64,000 bases of DNA from Aquatica leii (taxonomy: Eukaryota > Arthropoda > Insecta > Coleoptera > Lampyridae), in assembly GCA_035610365.1 (NCBI GenBank), contig CM069435.1, positions 92,227,389 through 92,291,388 on the forward strand, in the 5' to 3' direction. Each line of letters opens with the position of its first letter. Position 1 is the stretch's first letter. The translations under genes were made by a program, and so were the position numbers. Shown piece by piece: positions 1 through 11,909 of this stretch. The notes under the pieces were generated by a model that saw only the letters and a list, made by a program, of their open reading frames with translations, was not told where the DNA came from and did no database searches.

Positions 1-3
1 ACG

Positions 4-2802
4 ATGCCAGTAAGGATCTTAAACATCAACTCAGATCCTGTAACGTTGAAAAAGAAGACCGTGGTAGGCCAATGCACGCCAGTATCACAAATTGTGAGAT
101 GCGTGAAGTCGAACGAAGATACGTCGCCGAAGAAGTGTCCACAACATCTATTGGACATTCTTACCACCAAATGCCAAAACCTCAGCCAAGACTAGCTGGC
201 TAAAGTTAAAGTGTTGATCCAAGAGTACCAAGATGTGTTCGCGCTGGAGAGTGGCTCCGAAGGAAGAACTAACGTGGTGAAACATAAAATTAATACCGGA
301 GACGCTCGGCCGATACGACAACATCCACGCAGACTTTCTTTGGCAAAAAGAGAAGAAGCCGAACAAATAATTACGGATATGGAGAGAGAAGGCGTGATTG
401 AACCTTCAAGTAGCCCATGGACATCCCCAGTGGTACTCGTAAAGAAGAAGGATGGATCAACGAGGTTATGCGTAGACTACAGGTAGCTAAACGACGTGAC
501 CAAAAGGAACAGCTACCATTTACCCAGAATTGACGATACGCTAGACACCCTGTCAAGATCTCAGTGGTTTTCTACGTTACATTTAAAGAGTGGATACTGG
601 CAGGTAGAATTAGAACCCAAGGATCGTGAAAAAACAGCTTTTACGATCGGAACTGGTTTGTGGCAGTTCACTGTAATGCCCTTCGGCCTGTGTAACGCTC
701 CTGCAACGTTCGAGCGTTTGATGAAGACCATCTTGCGCGGATTGTCTTGGAAGACGTGCTTGGTTTACCTGGACGACGTGATCGTGGTTGGGAGGTCGTT
801 TGAAGAACACTTGAACAACTTGAAGGAAGTGTTCCAGCGATTACGTGGGGCTAACCTCAAACTGAGCCCAAAAAAGTGCCACGTATTTAAGAAGGAAGTG
901 CAATATGTTGGCCACGTCGTATCTAGAGATGGAGCAAGAGCTGATCCAGACAAAATCCGAGCAGTGCAAGCATGACATCAGGTCCGAAGTTTTCTTGGAT
1001 TGTGCACTTATTATAGAAGATTTGTCCCCGGATTTGCCAATATTGCCAAACCATTGACAAAATTAACCGAAGAAAAAGCAGAATTTAGATGGAATGAAGA
1101 CTGCGAAAATTCTTTTAATCAACTAAAACAGGCCCTAGTCACTTCGCCGATTTTGAGTTATCCAAGAGAAGATGGAAAGTTTGTTTTGGATACTGACGCA
1201 AACAATCTGGCCATAGGCGCGGTCCTTTCGCAAGTTCAAGATGGACAACAAAAAGTTATCGCGTATTTTAGCAAGGTTTTGTCTAGGCCAGAAAGGAATT
1301 ATAGCGTGACTAGGAGGGAGCTGTTAGCAGTCGTTAAGTCCATCGAACATTTCTACAAGTATTTGTATGGACGAAAATTTTTACTGAGAACAGACCACGC
1401 CGCTTTAAAATGGCTTCTGCAGTTCCGTAACCCAAAAGGACAAGTGGCAAGATGGATCGAGAGACTGCAAGAGTATGACTATGACACAGAACACCGTGCC
1501 GGAAGCAATCATCGGAACGCTGATGCCTTGTCCAGAAGACCATGTCCGGCGGACTGCAGCCATTGTTCGCGACTGGAAGAAAAAGTCGAATGCCTCCGGA
1601 GAACTGCTATGGTTGATGATGAGTGGGAACCTGAGCAGTTACGTCGCGAACAAGAAGACGATCCTAAAATAAGACTACTCCTGGACTGGAAAGAAAGCGG
1701 CCGACGACCAACCTGGGAAGAAGTGAGTGCTTTGGGCAGAAACATCAAAGCGTACTGGGCGCAGTGGGACTCCTTGATAGTAGAAGACGGTCTTCTTAAG
1801 CGATCCCTAGAAAGTGTTGAGGGTACGGGAAATAGACTACAGTTGGTAGTGCCAAAGAGCCGGGTGGCAGAAGTGTTGAAGCATCTCCACGATGGGACAT
1901 CAGGAGGACACTTTGGCATTAAGAAGACCCCGGGTAAAGTACGAAAACGATTCTACTGGATGAACTGCAAAGAGGACGTCATAAAATGATGCCGTAATTG
2001 CGCGGTCTGCGCATCAGGAAATAGTCCAGCGAGAAAGCGCAAAGCACCCATGAAACAAAACAACGTAGGAAGCCCTATGGAAAGAGTAGCGATTGACATC
2101 GCAGGGCCGTTCCCAAAATCCGATTCGGGAAATAAATACATCCTGGTAGCGATGGATTATTTCACGAAATGGACGGAGGCTTACGCCATACCCAATCATC
2201 AGGAAGCAGCTACAGTCGCAGACGTGTTGGTAAAGGAGTTTTTCTGCCGGTTTGGAGTTCCGTTGGAATTACACTCCGATCAAGGCCGCAATTTTGAGTC
2301 TGGGCTGTTTCAAGAAGTCTGCCGACTGTTGAGAAATAAGAAAACTAGGACAACGCTTCTCCATCCTCAATCTGATGGCATGGTTGAACGGATGAATCGA
2401 ACAATGGGCAAGTACTTAGCCAAGGTATTGTCCGAACACCAAAGAGACTGGGATCAGTACTTGCACCTTTTCTTAATGGCATACCGATCATCCGTTCACG
2501 AAAGCACAGGCCAAACACCATCCTGTGTCATGCTCGGTCGTGAAATACGATTACCATGCGATCTTCAATTTGGACGAAGACCGGAAGAAGAAGTTGCTGG
2601 AGAAGATTACGTCAGCAAGCTGGCCAAGAGGCTAGACGAAGTACATGAAGAGGTCCGTAAAAACACACAAATTGCCAGCGACAGGATGAAAACAAGATAT
2701 AACGTCAAGGCGCAAAATGGTGGATTTCAACCTGGCGATATGGTCTGGTTGTATAATCCTCAAAGGAGACGTGGTTTGTCGCCAAAGCTGCAAAGGCAAT
2801 AG
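4..2802 (+). pseudogene. gypsy Pol of G1: protease end, RT, RNase H, integrase
   Basis: Reverse transcriptase spans about 340-960; the YLDD catalytic motif is encoded at 766-777, preceded by the family motif LWQFTVMPFGL. RNase H spans about 1150-1545 and begins with a LDTDAN motif; it contains TDHAAL and ends with the NADALSR motif. Integrase follows: an HHCC zinc-binding region near 1880-2030, a DDE core with D in AIDIAGPFP, D in HSDQGRNFE and E in VERMNR, and a GPY/F domain at about 2735-2830. Five in-frame stop codons interrupt it, so it cannot be translated whole without readthrough. The frame is otherwise intact for 2.8 kb, which points to a moderately young copy. Confidence 0.93.
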
Positions 2803-3700
2803 GAGGGCCCCTATGAAGTCGTGCAGCGTATTAACGACGTCATATATCGCATCCGAAAACCGCCCAGAAGCAAGCCAAAAGTGGTTCACGTCGATCGTCT
2901 AGCCCCGTTTGCTGGCGATAACCACAATACGCAAGTTCAGGTCCGAACCAGAGTAATAAGTAGCAGAACCAGGAATCCAATCGAAGAAATGGAGTTCGAG
3001 AAGTTTATAAACTTATACGGAGGTTCTGGAAAAGCTAGGTTCGGAGGAACAACAAGATCTGTTCCAGACACAAAAAGATTACGCTATCGCACATTGCGTG
3101 AGCGAGGATCTTGAAATGTCCAGAGGGATTGCAATCGTGTTTAAAAAGAAGTTTGGGCAGCTAGATGAATTACGAAGACAGCAACCGGCAGTCGAAAAAG
3201 TTTTAGGACTACGTGGTGACGGACGCTTCGTTTTCTATCTGGTCACCAAGAAATACTCACGTGTCAAGCCGTTATACAAAGATCTGTGGCGAACATTATG
3301 GAATCTCAGGAAAGAAATAGAGTTCCACCATGTTAAGAAATTGGCAGTACCCAAGCTTGGTTGTGGCTTAGATTAACTGAATTGGAGGACGGTTCGAAAC
3401 ATGTTAGAAGTCGTCTTCCGAGGAACAGGCGTCCAAGTGTTGGTCTGTAGTTACCAACCAAGGAGAATATTGGGTCAGGAAAAGTCCATTGACTGTTACT
3501 TTTATGGTCAAGGAAATTGCCGAAATGGAGAAAGCTGCCGCTATCGCCACGATCCTTTTTACCGGTGTCGCATCCAGTCTCCTGTTCTGAGACAGAACAG
3601 TCCTAAGAAGGGTGCAGGGAAACGTTCGAGAAGTTATTTGCAAATTCAAGAGCCTTCTAAAAGCTGTTATCCATCTTCTAGAAGATATACCGAAAGATAG
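2803..3700 (+). pseudogene. G1 Pol C-terminal extension: TARG1-type macrodomain plus CCCH zinc finger
   Basis: After the integrase tail (HVDRLAPF) comes a linker. Then, about 3047-3480, comes a region matching the ADP-ribose glycohydrolase TARG1/OARD1 in motif order: DLF, AHCVSEDLEM, IVFKKKFG, FVFYLVTKK, KPLYKDLW, PKLGCGLD, LNW and a final VQVLVCSY strand. The residue matching the TARG1 catalytic Lys84 is at 3248-3250 and the one matching Asp125 at 3371-3373, 41 residues apart as in TARG1. A CX7CX5CX3H zinc finger follows at 3494-3550. A frameshift near 3040 and a TAA straight after the catalytic Asp codon break the frame. The open frame runs past the LTR start to 3700. The fold assignment is motif recognition, not a search. 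Confidence 0.87.
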
Positions 3701-4060
3701 GGAACACTCGAGAAGGATTGTCAAATGTGTATATATACCGACGAAACAAATCGTAGGTCAGTTGTTGCCATAATGCGAATACAGCAGTGTCAAGAAGATT
3801 ACTCAAGTTGAAATAAATAAGTCGTTAGCACGTGTGTGTACATAAATATCCGGAGAATAATCTCGTACGTGATTAAAGTGTAAACAAGTGTGTGAAGATA
3901 TCCGCGGACTTTATCTTATCTTAATTAGTGTAAGTGTTTTTATTAAATATTATTAGATTTTATTAGTTCGGTTAATTTACAAGTGTACATATTGCTAGTA
4001 TAAGTAAAACATATTTTTAGTTGTTTAAATAAATTAGTTGTAATAATAAAATTCGTAACA
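3618..4060 (+). repeat. 3' LTR of G1
   Basis: It aligns with both LTRs of G3 and the LTRs of G5: start near the TGAAACGTTCG-like motif, several AATAAA polyadenylation motifs, the shared block ATCCGCGGACTTTATC, and the end TTCGTAACA. The 5' boundary is inferred from alignment with the other copies. The coding frame for the zinc-finger tail runs about 80 bases into it. Confidence 0.75.
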
Positions 4061-4230
4061 ATATTATAATTACATACTAGTATTCCTGGTACTTATGCAA
4101 CTCTGAAAGCAACCGTGTATGGAACCGGGCTGAGAAAGTCAGTCTGCTGTATCCATCCTCGGTGGCACCTGGTTTGTTTGATGTTAAGTTTTAGTGACTA
4201 TAATAAAAATATTTGGTCTTCTTTAAGTTA

Positions 4231-4460
4231 TTAACGACACTATAACAAATACTATTAAAACCCATGTTAGAACCTGAATCAAATCACTATGTTCATCATC
4301 CAAAAATGTTCTTGTTCAAACTGATTATAAATGCCAGTACAAAGAAAAATTTGTATAGCGGCATAACTGCTGAGCTCAGAAAAAACCGCAAGGTTTTTTT
4401 AACGACATTGATACTATTGAAACTCATGTTAGAACCTGAATGAAGTCACTAATTTTACCA
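4231..4460 (+). repeat. satellite-like tandem repeat, about 168-bp monomer, left part
   Basis: Two units start near 4233 and 4401, each with a core containing ACTATTRAAAC and CATGTTAGAACCTGAAT. The same monomer resumes at 10393, on the far side of element N1, so the array was split by that insertion. 4061-4230 holds nothing I recognise. Confidence 0.75.
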
Positions 4461-4716
4461 CTCTGGTTTCTCTTAATTTAGGTAATAAATCTTTCACCTT
4501 TAGCTAAAGCTTAGGTAACTAATTTTCTAAATTGTGAGCAACTGCGATTCCTGGTATTAAGACCAGGCGACTTTATTGTTAATTGCTATATATACTTTGA
4601 TTTTCTATCGTGTAAATTTCTCTACACGGAAAGCTCCACGAGGTTAAAAGTGGGCAACGAAGCTCTGGTTATAAATCATATACGGCAATAATATCCTGTT
4701 GCACGGCGAAAGGGTT

Positions 4717-5933
4717 ATGACGACACAGTTATTCGCCGTAATCCTAAAAAATTTCGCTGTCACGCGCACCTTCTCCCGTCCCTTCGGCCTCTTCCATGTT
4801 GAGTCTGCCAGTGTCAAGCATCGTTGCGAAGCCGAGTCCGACGACGAATCCAATGACTCCCAACTGTCCACACTCAAAAAATCCTTCGAAGCAGAGGTCC
4901 TAACTATGTCTAAGCTGCTTTCTACCTCCAAAGAATCAGTTGCCAGACGAACTGAATTAATGGATGTACTGTCCCGCATCCAAGCTATCTTCCGTAAGTT
5001 CACTCTTGACAAAAGAATGTAGCAGCAACATTCAGATATTTCTGGCGTTTTTAAGAGCGGACAAACTGTCTTGAAGACGGTGACTGAGAAGTTGTTATCA
5101 CCAGCCATCTAACATGTCCCAACCGGTCCTGTTTCTTACGCTCAAGTAGCTCGGTCTAGCGGAGTAGCAGACAGAATAAAGATTCCTTCCGGTAAATCCG
5201 TAGCGCCAGTCCCAAGATCTACAGTTGTGATAGTTTCCAAGCCCGAGTCTAACATGATGACATCTGACGAGGCCAAAACAATGCTCATGACAGTTCTTAA
5301 TCCTACCACGCTCGGTCTAAGACTAGACCGAGTGACGAAAATGGGACGAAACTCCGTTCGCTTGGAGATCCCAGCGGATATCCTCGACTAAGCCGGCAGG
5401 CAAAAACCTTCCTAGGATCTCTATCACAGACATTCCTACCATCCTTTTTCCCGAGCAAGTAAAGGAGGCGATCCTTGAGCAAAACATCGATGTCGCCACT
5501 AATAAAATAACGCAACAGATCAGAGAACATCTGAAGGTGCTATTCAAATTTGGGCTCAGAGATAGATCAAATTGCAATTGGATAAATGCAGGTGATTGAA
5601 CTAACTCCGAAGGTAAGGAAGTATACCTAATGGCCAGTCGTCGTGTTTACGTTGCATGGAACTCATGTAGGGTCAGTGACCATGTACGCATCATAAGGTG
5701 CTATAAATACCAAAAATTTGCTCACCAATCAGGTGAATGTAAAAGCAAAATTTAATGCGGTACTTGTGCTGAAAAACACGAAACTAAAGATTGCCCCAAC
5801 ACCGCACGAGACCCTGCATGTGCAAACAGGGTCAGATATGGCCATAAAGGCGAGGTGGTAAAATACAAAGTCCCTTCCAAATACTGCCCGGTGTACTTAA
5901 AAAGGCTTGACGCCAAGATTGCTAACATCGATT
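4717..5933 (+). pseudogene. N1 ORF1 (non-LTR gag-like protein), broken
   Basis: The frame opens at an ATG at 4717 and stays open to 5022, then continues after stops and frameshifts. The stretch at 5250-5400 reads MMTSDEAKTML, NPTTLGLRLDRV and TKMGRNSVRLE, the conserved pre-knuckle block of R1-clade ORF1 proteins. Degenerate Cys/His knuckles follow at about 5695-5860 (CGTCAEKHETKDC among them). It would act as a nucleic-acid-binding chaperone. Frames are disrupted, so it is not functional here. Confidence 0.72.
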
Positions 5934-7374
5934 ATGGACAGTGAAGACGCTCCTTTAACTCTTAGGATTGCGCAAGTAAATCTTCAGCGTTCTCGTGCTG
6001 CAACCTTGGAAGTCATGGGCTTCTCCTCCGACAACGACATTGACATTTTACTGACCCAAGAACCCTATGTTTATCGTTCTGGTTCAGGGTATAGGCTCGC
6101 TGGGACTGCCTTGCCTTCAACAGGAGGTATTGTTTTCAATAGCCCGTCGGAGCCTCAGTCATCTAACTAATGACTGCACTGCCGTACAGTTGGAAACATC
6201 TCTTTGGGCGTCGTTGGCGTATATTGACCACCAAGCGAAGATATTCGCATTAATCTACAACATCTAGACAGAGTTTTGGACGAACTAAGAGGCAGACGTC
6301 CCAATTATTATAACAGTTGACTTTAATTCTAAATCACCGCTTTGGCACTCCTTGCTTCTGACGAACGAGACAGAAGCGTAGAGAATCTCGTGAGTGAACG
6401 TGACCTATGTGTTGTAAATGAGCCCAACCAACCTAGTCACCAAAGTTCTTTAAACATTGATGTCACTCTAGCATCGCAACTTCTAACAGGAAAATTTCTA
6501 ACTGGGAAGTAATCCCTGAGGTGATGACCACCAACTTACACGTTTTGATTTAACCGTCAAAAACCTTGAACTGGTTCCGCTCCCTAAGCGTATCCTAGAT
6601 ATAAAACACATACTTATCTTCCACGTGGAGTTAAGTGTCATGATCTTAATTCTATAGACGTTTCCATTAATAAGCTGACCAAGCTGATCTTAGAGTCTAG
6701 CCGAAATACGTTAAACCGAGTTCGCTCGAATTCTAGAGCTGGTGTACCGTGGTAGAATCCAAAACTAAATAGGTTTAAGCGAGTCGTACGTTGCTTAGGA
6801 AAGCAAACACAAAAAGTCCCAGCAGAGCTGAAATCTCCATAGGTAAATTCGGTACAAACTGACAGTGAAGAATGCAAAATTTAGCTCATGGCAAAGGTTT
6901 GTTGAGAAAAAATTAGCAGCGAGTCTGTGGGGATTAGTTTATAGAATTTCTTCACAAAAGTTCCTGGTTATCCAACCATGCCCTAACGTCCGTGACGGTG
7001 ACAGCAGATACACTCTCACAGAGCAAGACACAATTAAGTCAATTGTTAGTTCTCTTTTCCCAGACGACAATCCGACAAACGACGATCCTTACCAAACCCG
7101 AATTAGATCCCGATCTTTTGCAAATATTAAATCCCGACCAGACTGGGTGGTCACAAAAAAGGACATAGCGTCGGTGGCTAGCAGAATTCCCAAGAATAAA
7201 GCTCCCGGACCGACGGATTACACTGTAACGTTCTAAGAACAGTCGTACAAGATTTTCTTCTACGTTCATTGGCCTATTTAATTCTTGTGTTTAGTGCGGG
7301 TATTTTCCAAACAGTTGGAAAACTGGTAGGTTAATCACGATTCCCAAGCCTGGTAAGAGGAATATCGCCACCCA
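5934..7374 (+). pseudogene. N1 ORF2, 5' half: APE endonuclease and start of RT
   Basis: The start at 5934 opens a frame with the APE-type endonuclease motifs LRIAQVNLQRS and DIDILLTQEPYV. The region 6865-7236 is open and carries the linker ending in NKAPGPTDY, the usual lead-in to R1-clade RT. IPKPGKRNIA follows near 7345. Frameshifts and stops lie at about 6170 and 6250-6860. The coding sequence is cut at about 7374 by DNA transposon D1. Confidence 0.75.
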
Positions 7375-9366
7375 GTAAGTACACGACGTCTCAGGGGCGT
7401 TCGTTTTATGTCCAAATGATGCCTTTACCCAGGGCTTTAAAACGGACCTCTCTAGGATGTCTTTATAGGACGTCCTCAGGATGTCAATGAAGAACGTACG
7501 ATGGGATGTCCTATGCGAGAAAACAAATACAAACTGTGTGCGCGTGCCCACTTTCCTTCTTGTTCGCTGGTGCCTACTTAACATCCGTACGCTCCTTTGG
7601 CATATCAAAGTGGTACACTCTGTTTGCACCGTTTGCACTCTGTATCTGTTTTGTTGGTGTTCTGACTACTTTATTTATCTGTACTTTTTATTATCTAACG
7701 TTTTTTGGGTGTTTTAATGCATAAAAAATTTATTTGGTAAGTTTTTGGTACCTTGTATTATTTATTTATAATGTATAAAAATCATCATTTATAATTATTA
7801 TTTATTTTGAATTACTAAAAATTAATAAAAAGTTTATCGAAATTAAAAGATCACAATTATTAATAATGGTGACTTAAAATCCCATCTTGTGCGCATATAC
7901 CTATGCGGTGAATTGAAAATATTTATTTTATGCAAACAAAAATTTTTTTACTCAAAAAATTATTCAAAAAATGTTTTCTTTGTATTAAAGGTTTAAAAGC
8001 GTGACATTATCTCACGACTTTTATCGTCGCGATTCACAATAAGTCATCCAAAAATGTCAACATGATCGATAAGGCACAAAATCGCTAATCTAACTAAGAA
8101 ACTATAACGTTATCGCGTTCTTGGTATTCATAGTTATGTTTAGTGTGCGTATTTCTCGTATTGTTTTACTATTTCCACAATAATTAGTTAGGTGGTTAAA
8201 AATACATCTAGAAATAATTTTGTTTTTACCACATTCCTCTGATGAAATGTAAATGCGAAACGTATAAAAATTCTTAATGAATTTGCAAAACTGACGTGTT
8301 TACAAAAATTTTTTTAAACAACGATTTAAACAATTTTTAGCAGGTTAGAATCGATCATCTTTTACTATTTAATCAATAATAGAATCGTCAAAAAGATCAA
8401 TCAATAACTCTACAAAAGAAGTATCAATTCTTTAATTTAGAAAAATATAAATTCTAATTACATCGAAATACCAAAATGAGTTTTTTGTATTAACTTTTTT
8501 ATCGACTCTACATGACGATTACCATCTCTTATGTAGTTGGATTGTTTCAGGCGCCACTTAAAAAAATCGAGAAGAAAGTATCAAAAACTCGCTAAGCAGG
8601 GCCAAAGAACGCCGGGATCGAGAAGATAAAAAGATGAAATAATCCAAATTTATTTTAATTGTATATAATTAGGATTATTATTTAAAAATATAGTTTTATG
8701 TAATGATGATAATTTGTATTTTGTTTGATAAAGTTATTTTTATTCATTACGTCAAGTCGCAGGAGAGTACGTTAAGTCTCCTTACTGAATAAAAAAAAAC
8801 AATAGAAAAAACCACAAAGTAGATGTAGTTTAACTGGAAATGGTACTTTTCTTGATCAAAATATAATATACATACATATATAGTAGTAATTACGTGAGCT
8901 CGAGTAACTCATTGCTCATAAGCGTATAAATTAAACAACAGAAAACGCATCTCGCCCAACGCACGGTAGCATTGAAAGTATCGATCGACATATATATATT
9001 AGTTGCTATTTCTTTTCTCAATTCTTGTTTTTTACTTAACTGAGCCACAGAGTACAATCTGTGCTCGAGCTCTCGTAATTATACTATATAACTATGCTAT
9101 ATATAAATATTTTTCCAAGTCAATATGCAGAAAAGGGGAGAGATGACTACCTCCTACTGTCATCTAAAACGGACGTCCCGTTGCGGATGCGCTAAGATGT
9201 CCTATAAAGACATCGTAGGGATCCACACACTTATGACAAAAGAACGTCCCATGAATGTTCCTAGGACGTACACAAAACCAAAATGAGATGACTTTGGGAC
9301 ATTCAGTGATTCGCAACATCATGTCCCCGGGACGTCCTTGGGACGTCTTCGTGTTTGTCGGGCAGC
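7375..9366. mobile_element. DNA transposon or large MITE D1 inserted in N1
   Basis: This ~2-kb block separates two parts of the N1 RT. Its ends are inverted relative to each other: the left end (from ~7384) and the reverse complement of the right end (to ~9350) share ACACGA-GACGTC-CA-GG, and further in share GATGTCTTTATAGGACRTC. Both ends carry many variants of the near-palindrome GGACGTCC/GGATGTCC (about 7430-7515 and 9165-9350). No transposase is recognisable inside; the small open frames there look like noise. Exact boundaries and target duplication are unresolved, because N1 also lost sequence at this point. Confidence 0.6.
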
Positions 9367-9950
9367 CCTAATTCGTACCGTACATGACAGCATCCCTCCA
9401 CGACGACTATTCCATCCTAATCAATACGGCTGGCAAATGGACAGACGCCATTCGTAAATTAATGACAAAAATACAGACGAACGTCTTCAAGTATTGACTG
9501 CATTTTTATAGACATTTCCAGAGCGTTCAATAACGTTATTAGCGACCAGCAAGTTTCGACCGCAGATATACCTTCCTTTTCGACCGTCAAGCGTCATCTC
9601 AAGACTGATCTTTGATGAATGGCAGCGGCTGTGGGATGTATCCATAAGAGGCGTAACGCCTATTGTCTCACGATCCGGGACGAGCGGCCGTCCAAATTCT
9701 TACATCGCACGCCGGGTCCCGTTGTCATCTGAAAGGTATCAGCGTTTAAGATGACGAGCGATGCCTGTCGTGTGGTGTTCCTGATACTCCGTCACAGGAT
9801 TCTCGCTTCGGGAGTTCGATGATGACCGGAGTACCCTAAGAACCAGAGTGGATCTGTTTCCCGATTTTGCCGTGTCCATCCTTAGACTAGTGTCTGACGT
9901 TAACGAACTCATTGTATTCGCTAGAAGAGACCAAAGTCAAACGTAAAACC
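9367..9950 (+). pseudogene. N1 ORF2, 3' part: RT fragment and C-terminal region
   Basis: Immediately after D1 the frame resumes with HDSIPP, then an RT motif equivalent to TAFIDISRAF. The sequence then jumps to the ORF2 C-terminal region that aligns with N2 at 56945-57350 (AAGTTTCGACCGCAGAT, GGCGTAACGCCTATT, TGCCTGTCGTGTGG). A block of RT including the active site is missing compared with N2-like elements. The CLSCG motif is a remnant of the C-terminal Cys/His finger. Confidence 0.7.
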
Positions 9951-10392
9951 AGTCTAACTTAATTTATTTTTGCATGGCATTTTGATTTATTTATACAGTC
10001 AGCTACGACGAAGTAGGGTACTTATTTAGTTATTTGATTGCAAGGGGGCTTATTATTTTAGAGTATTATATTTTGATTATTTTTAGTTTTACTAACATTT
10101 TTAGCCGTAGCTGACTTGACTAACCGGCCTCATCCTGTCCATTACAAATAACGTTTTCTTTTTTCACCTACTTGGTTTCTAGCCTAAGAAGCGAAGATAA
10201 GCCGAAAGGTAGGTGCCTCGCGAAACTACGTGCTCTCTAAGCACGAACCTGTAACATAGCCCATCTAACTCGTCTAAACAGACGATGCTTCATCTCGAAA
10301 TTTATATCCTAAATCGTTCAATCTTCTAAATGCTTCTATGTGACGAACTTGAACCAAGCAAGTTTGGTTGGTTAGTAAGTCCATTTCTTCCT

Positions 10393-10640
10393 CACTAATT
10401 TTACCAACCAAAAATTTTCTTGTTCAAACTGATTGTAGATGCCAGTACAAAGAAAACCTTGTATAACGGTATAACTACTGAGCTCGGAGAAAAACGCAAG
10501 ATTTTTTTAAAGACATTAATACTATTAAAACTCATGTTAGAACCTGAAAAGTGACTTATTTTATCAACCAAAAATTTTAGATCCTGAATTACGTTATTTT
10601 TACCAACCAAAAATCTTTGTGAGGGAGAATGACGGAGGGA
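10393..10640 (+). repeat. satellite-like repeat, right part
   Basis: It resumes the monomer seen at 4231-4460, including TTCTTGTTCAAACTGATT, ATGCCAGTACAAAGAAAA and CATGTTAGAACCTGAA. Two further partial units start near 10560 and 10595 (CAACCAAAAAT). From 10640 to 11269 I see only AT-rich sequence and the likely 3' UTR of the next minus-strand gene. Confidence 0.72.
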
Positions 10641-11269
10641 TTTTCCTTCTAATGCATCAGCAGAATTGAAGGTCATAAGCCTTATCTATAATAAAGTATT
10701 GTTTCCACTCATTTGAGTGTTACTATAAGCACCCAATTGTGGTACTCCAGCATGTTAACTCTCCTGAAGCACGTGTTTGATAGCAACGAGGATTATCAGA
10801 CACAAGAAAATAAAAATTTATTTTCTACTACAGAATAGTTTTTTGAGCAATTCATTCAGTGTACAAAATTTACATTTGCAGGACCATTCCTACCCATTTT
10901 AATTTGGTGTATCATGGTGAAGGTGAAAAGAATCAGGTAAAGAAATAACAACCAAAGTTAAAAAGGAACATTTAATAAACCGAAATGTAAAAATAGCAAA
11001 ATTCTAACTGTATTACGAAAAGTTGTCTTGCACAATTATCAATAGATGATTTTCGAAATGTGACGTTTCTAGAAGACACCCTCAACATTTGTTCAAAAAA
11101 AAAAAGATTTTAAAATCCTTTGCATACGTTGTATGCAACTGTTAATGAACACTGATATTAAATTATGCTACATTTTTTTTTTACATTACAGGTCAGATCT
11201 TAATGTTAAGAATAAAAAAAATAACTCAATTTTGACCTATCCTATTGAGTAAATACTAAAGAAGAAAAA

Positions 11270-11906
<637 letters not shown>

Positions 11907-11909
11907 CAC

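Larger units (their letters stand above)
1..4060 (+). mobile_element. Ty3/gypsy LTR retrotransposon copy G1, cut by the window start
   Basis: This is the 3' part of a gypsy-type element. In order it shows the protease-RT linker, reverse transcriptase, RNase H, integrase, a macrodomain, a CCCH zinc finger and a 3' LTR ending in TTCGTAACA at 4060. Positions 4 to 3114 stay in one reading frame, broken only by stop codons (ending at 195, 486, 975, 1989 and 2802), so decay is mainly by point substitution. One frameshift occurs near 3040. The 5' LTR, gag and most of protease lie outside the window. The domain order and close similarity to G2-G5 identify one family. Confidence 0.95.
4461..10391 (+). 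mobile_element. R1-like non-LTR retrotransposon N1, decayed, in a satellite
   Basis: The element is bounded by a 15-bp direct repeat TCACTAATTTTACCA (4446-4460 and 10392-10406), a target-site duplication inside the satellite monomer. It holds an ORF1 (gag-like with zinc knuckles), an ORF2 with APE endonuclease, part of the RT, and an RT C-terminal/zinc region. A DNA transposon (D1) interrupts it and part of the RT is deleted. The 3' region (9946-10391) matches the 3' region of N2 (57360-57780) closely, including the GGTAGGTGCCTCGCG block. Many stop codons and frameshifts make it a fossil. Confidence 0.87.

Noticed and set aside
3047..3480. Macrodomain as an independent host TARG1 gene interrupted by gypsy
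   Set aside because: The domain recurs at the same place in four gypsy copies and is in frame with the integrase tail in G3.
7506..7724. Overlapping small frames inside D1 with apparent membrane segments
   Set aside because: Both are Phe/Cys-rich by base composition and show no transposase motif.
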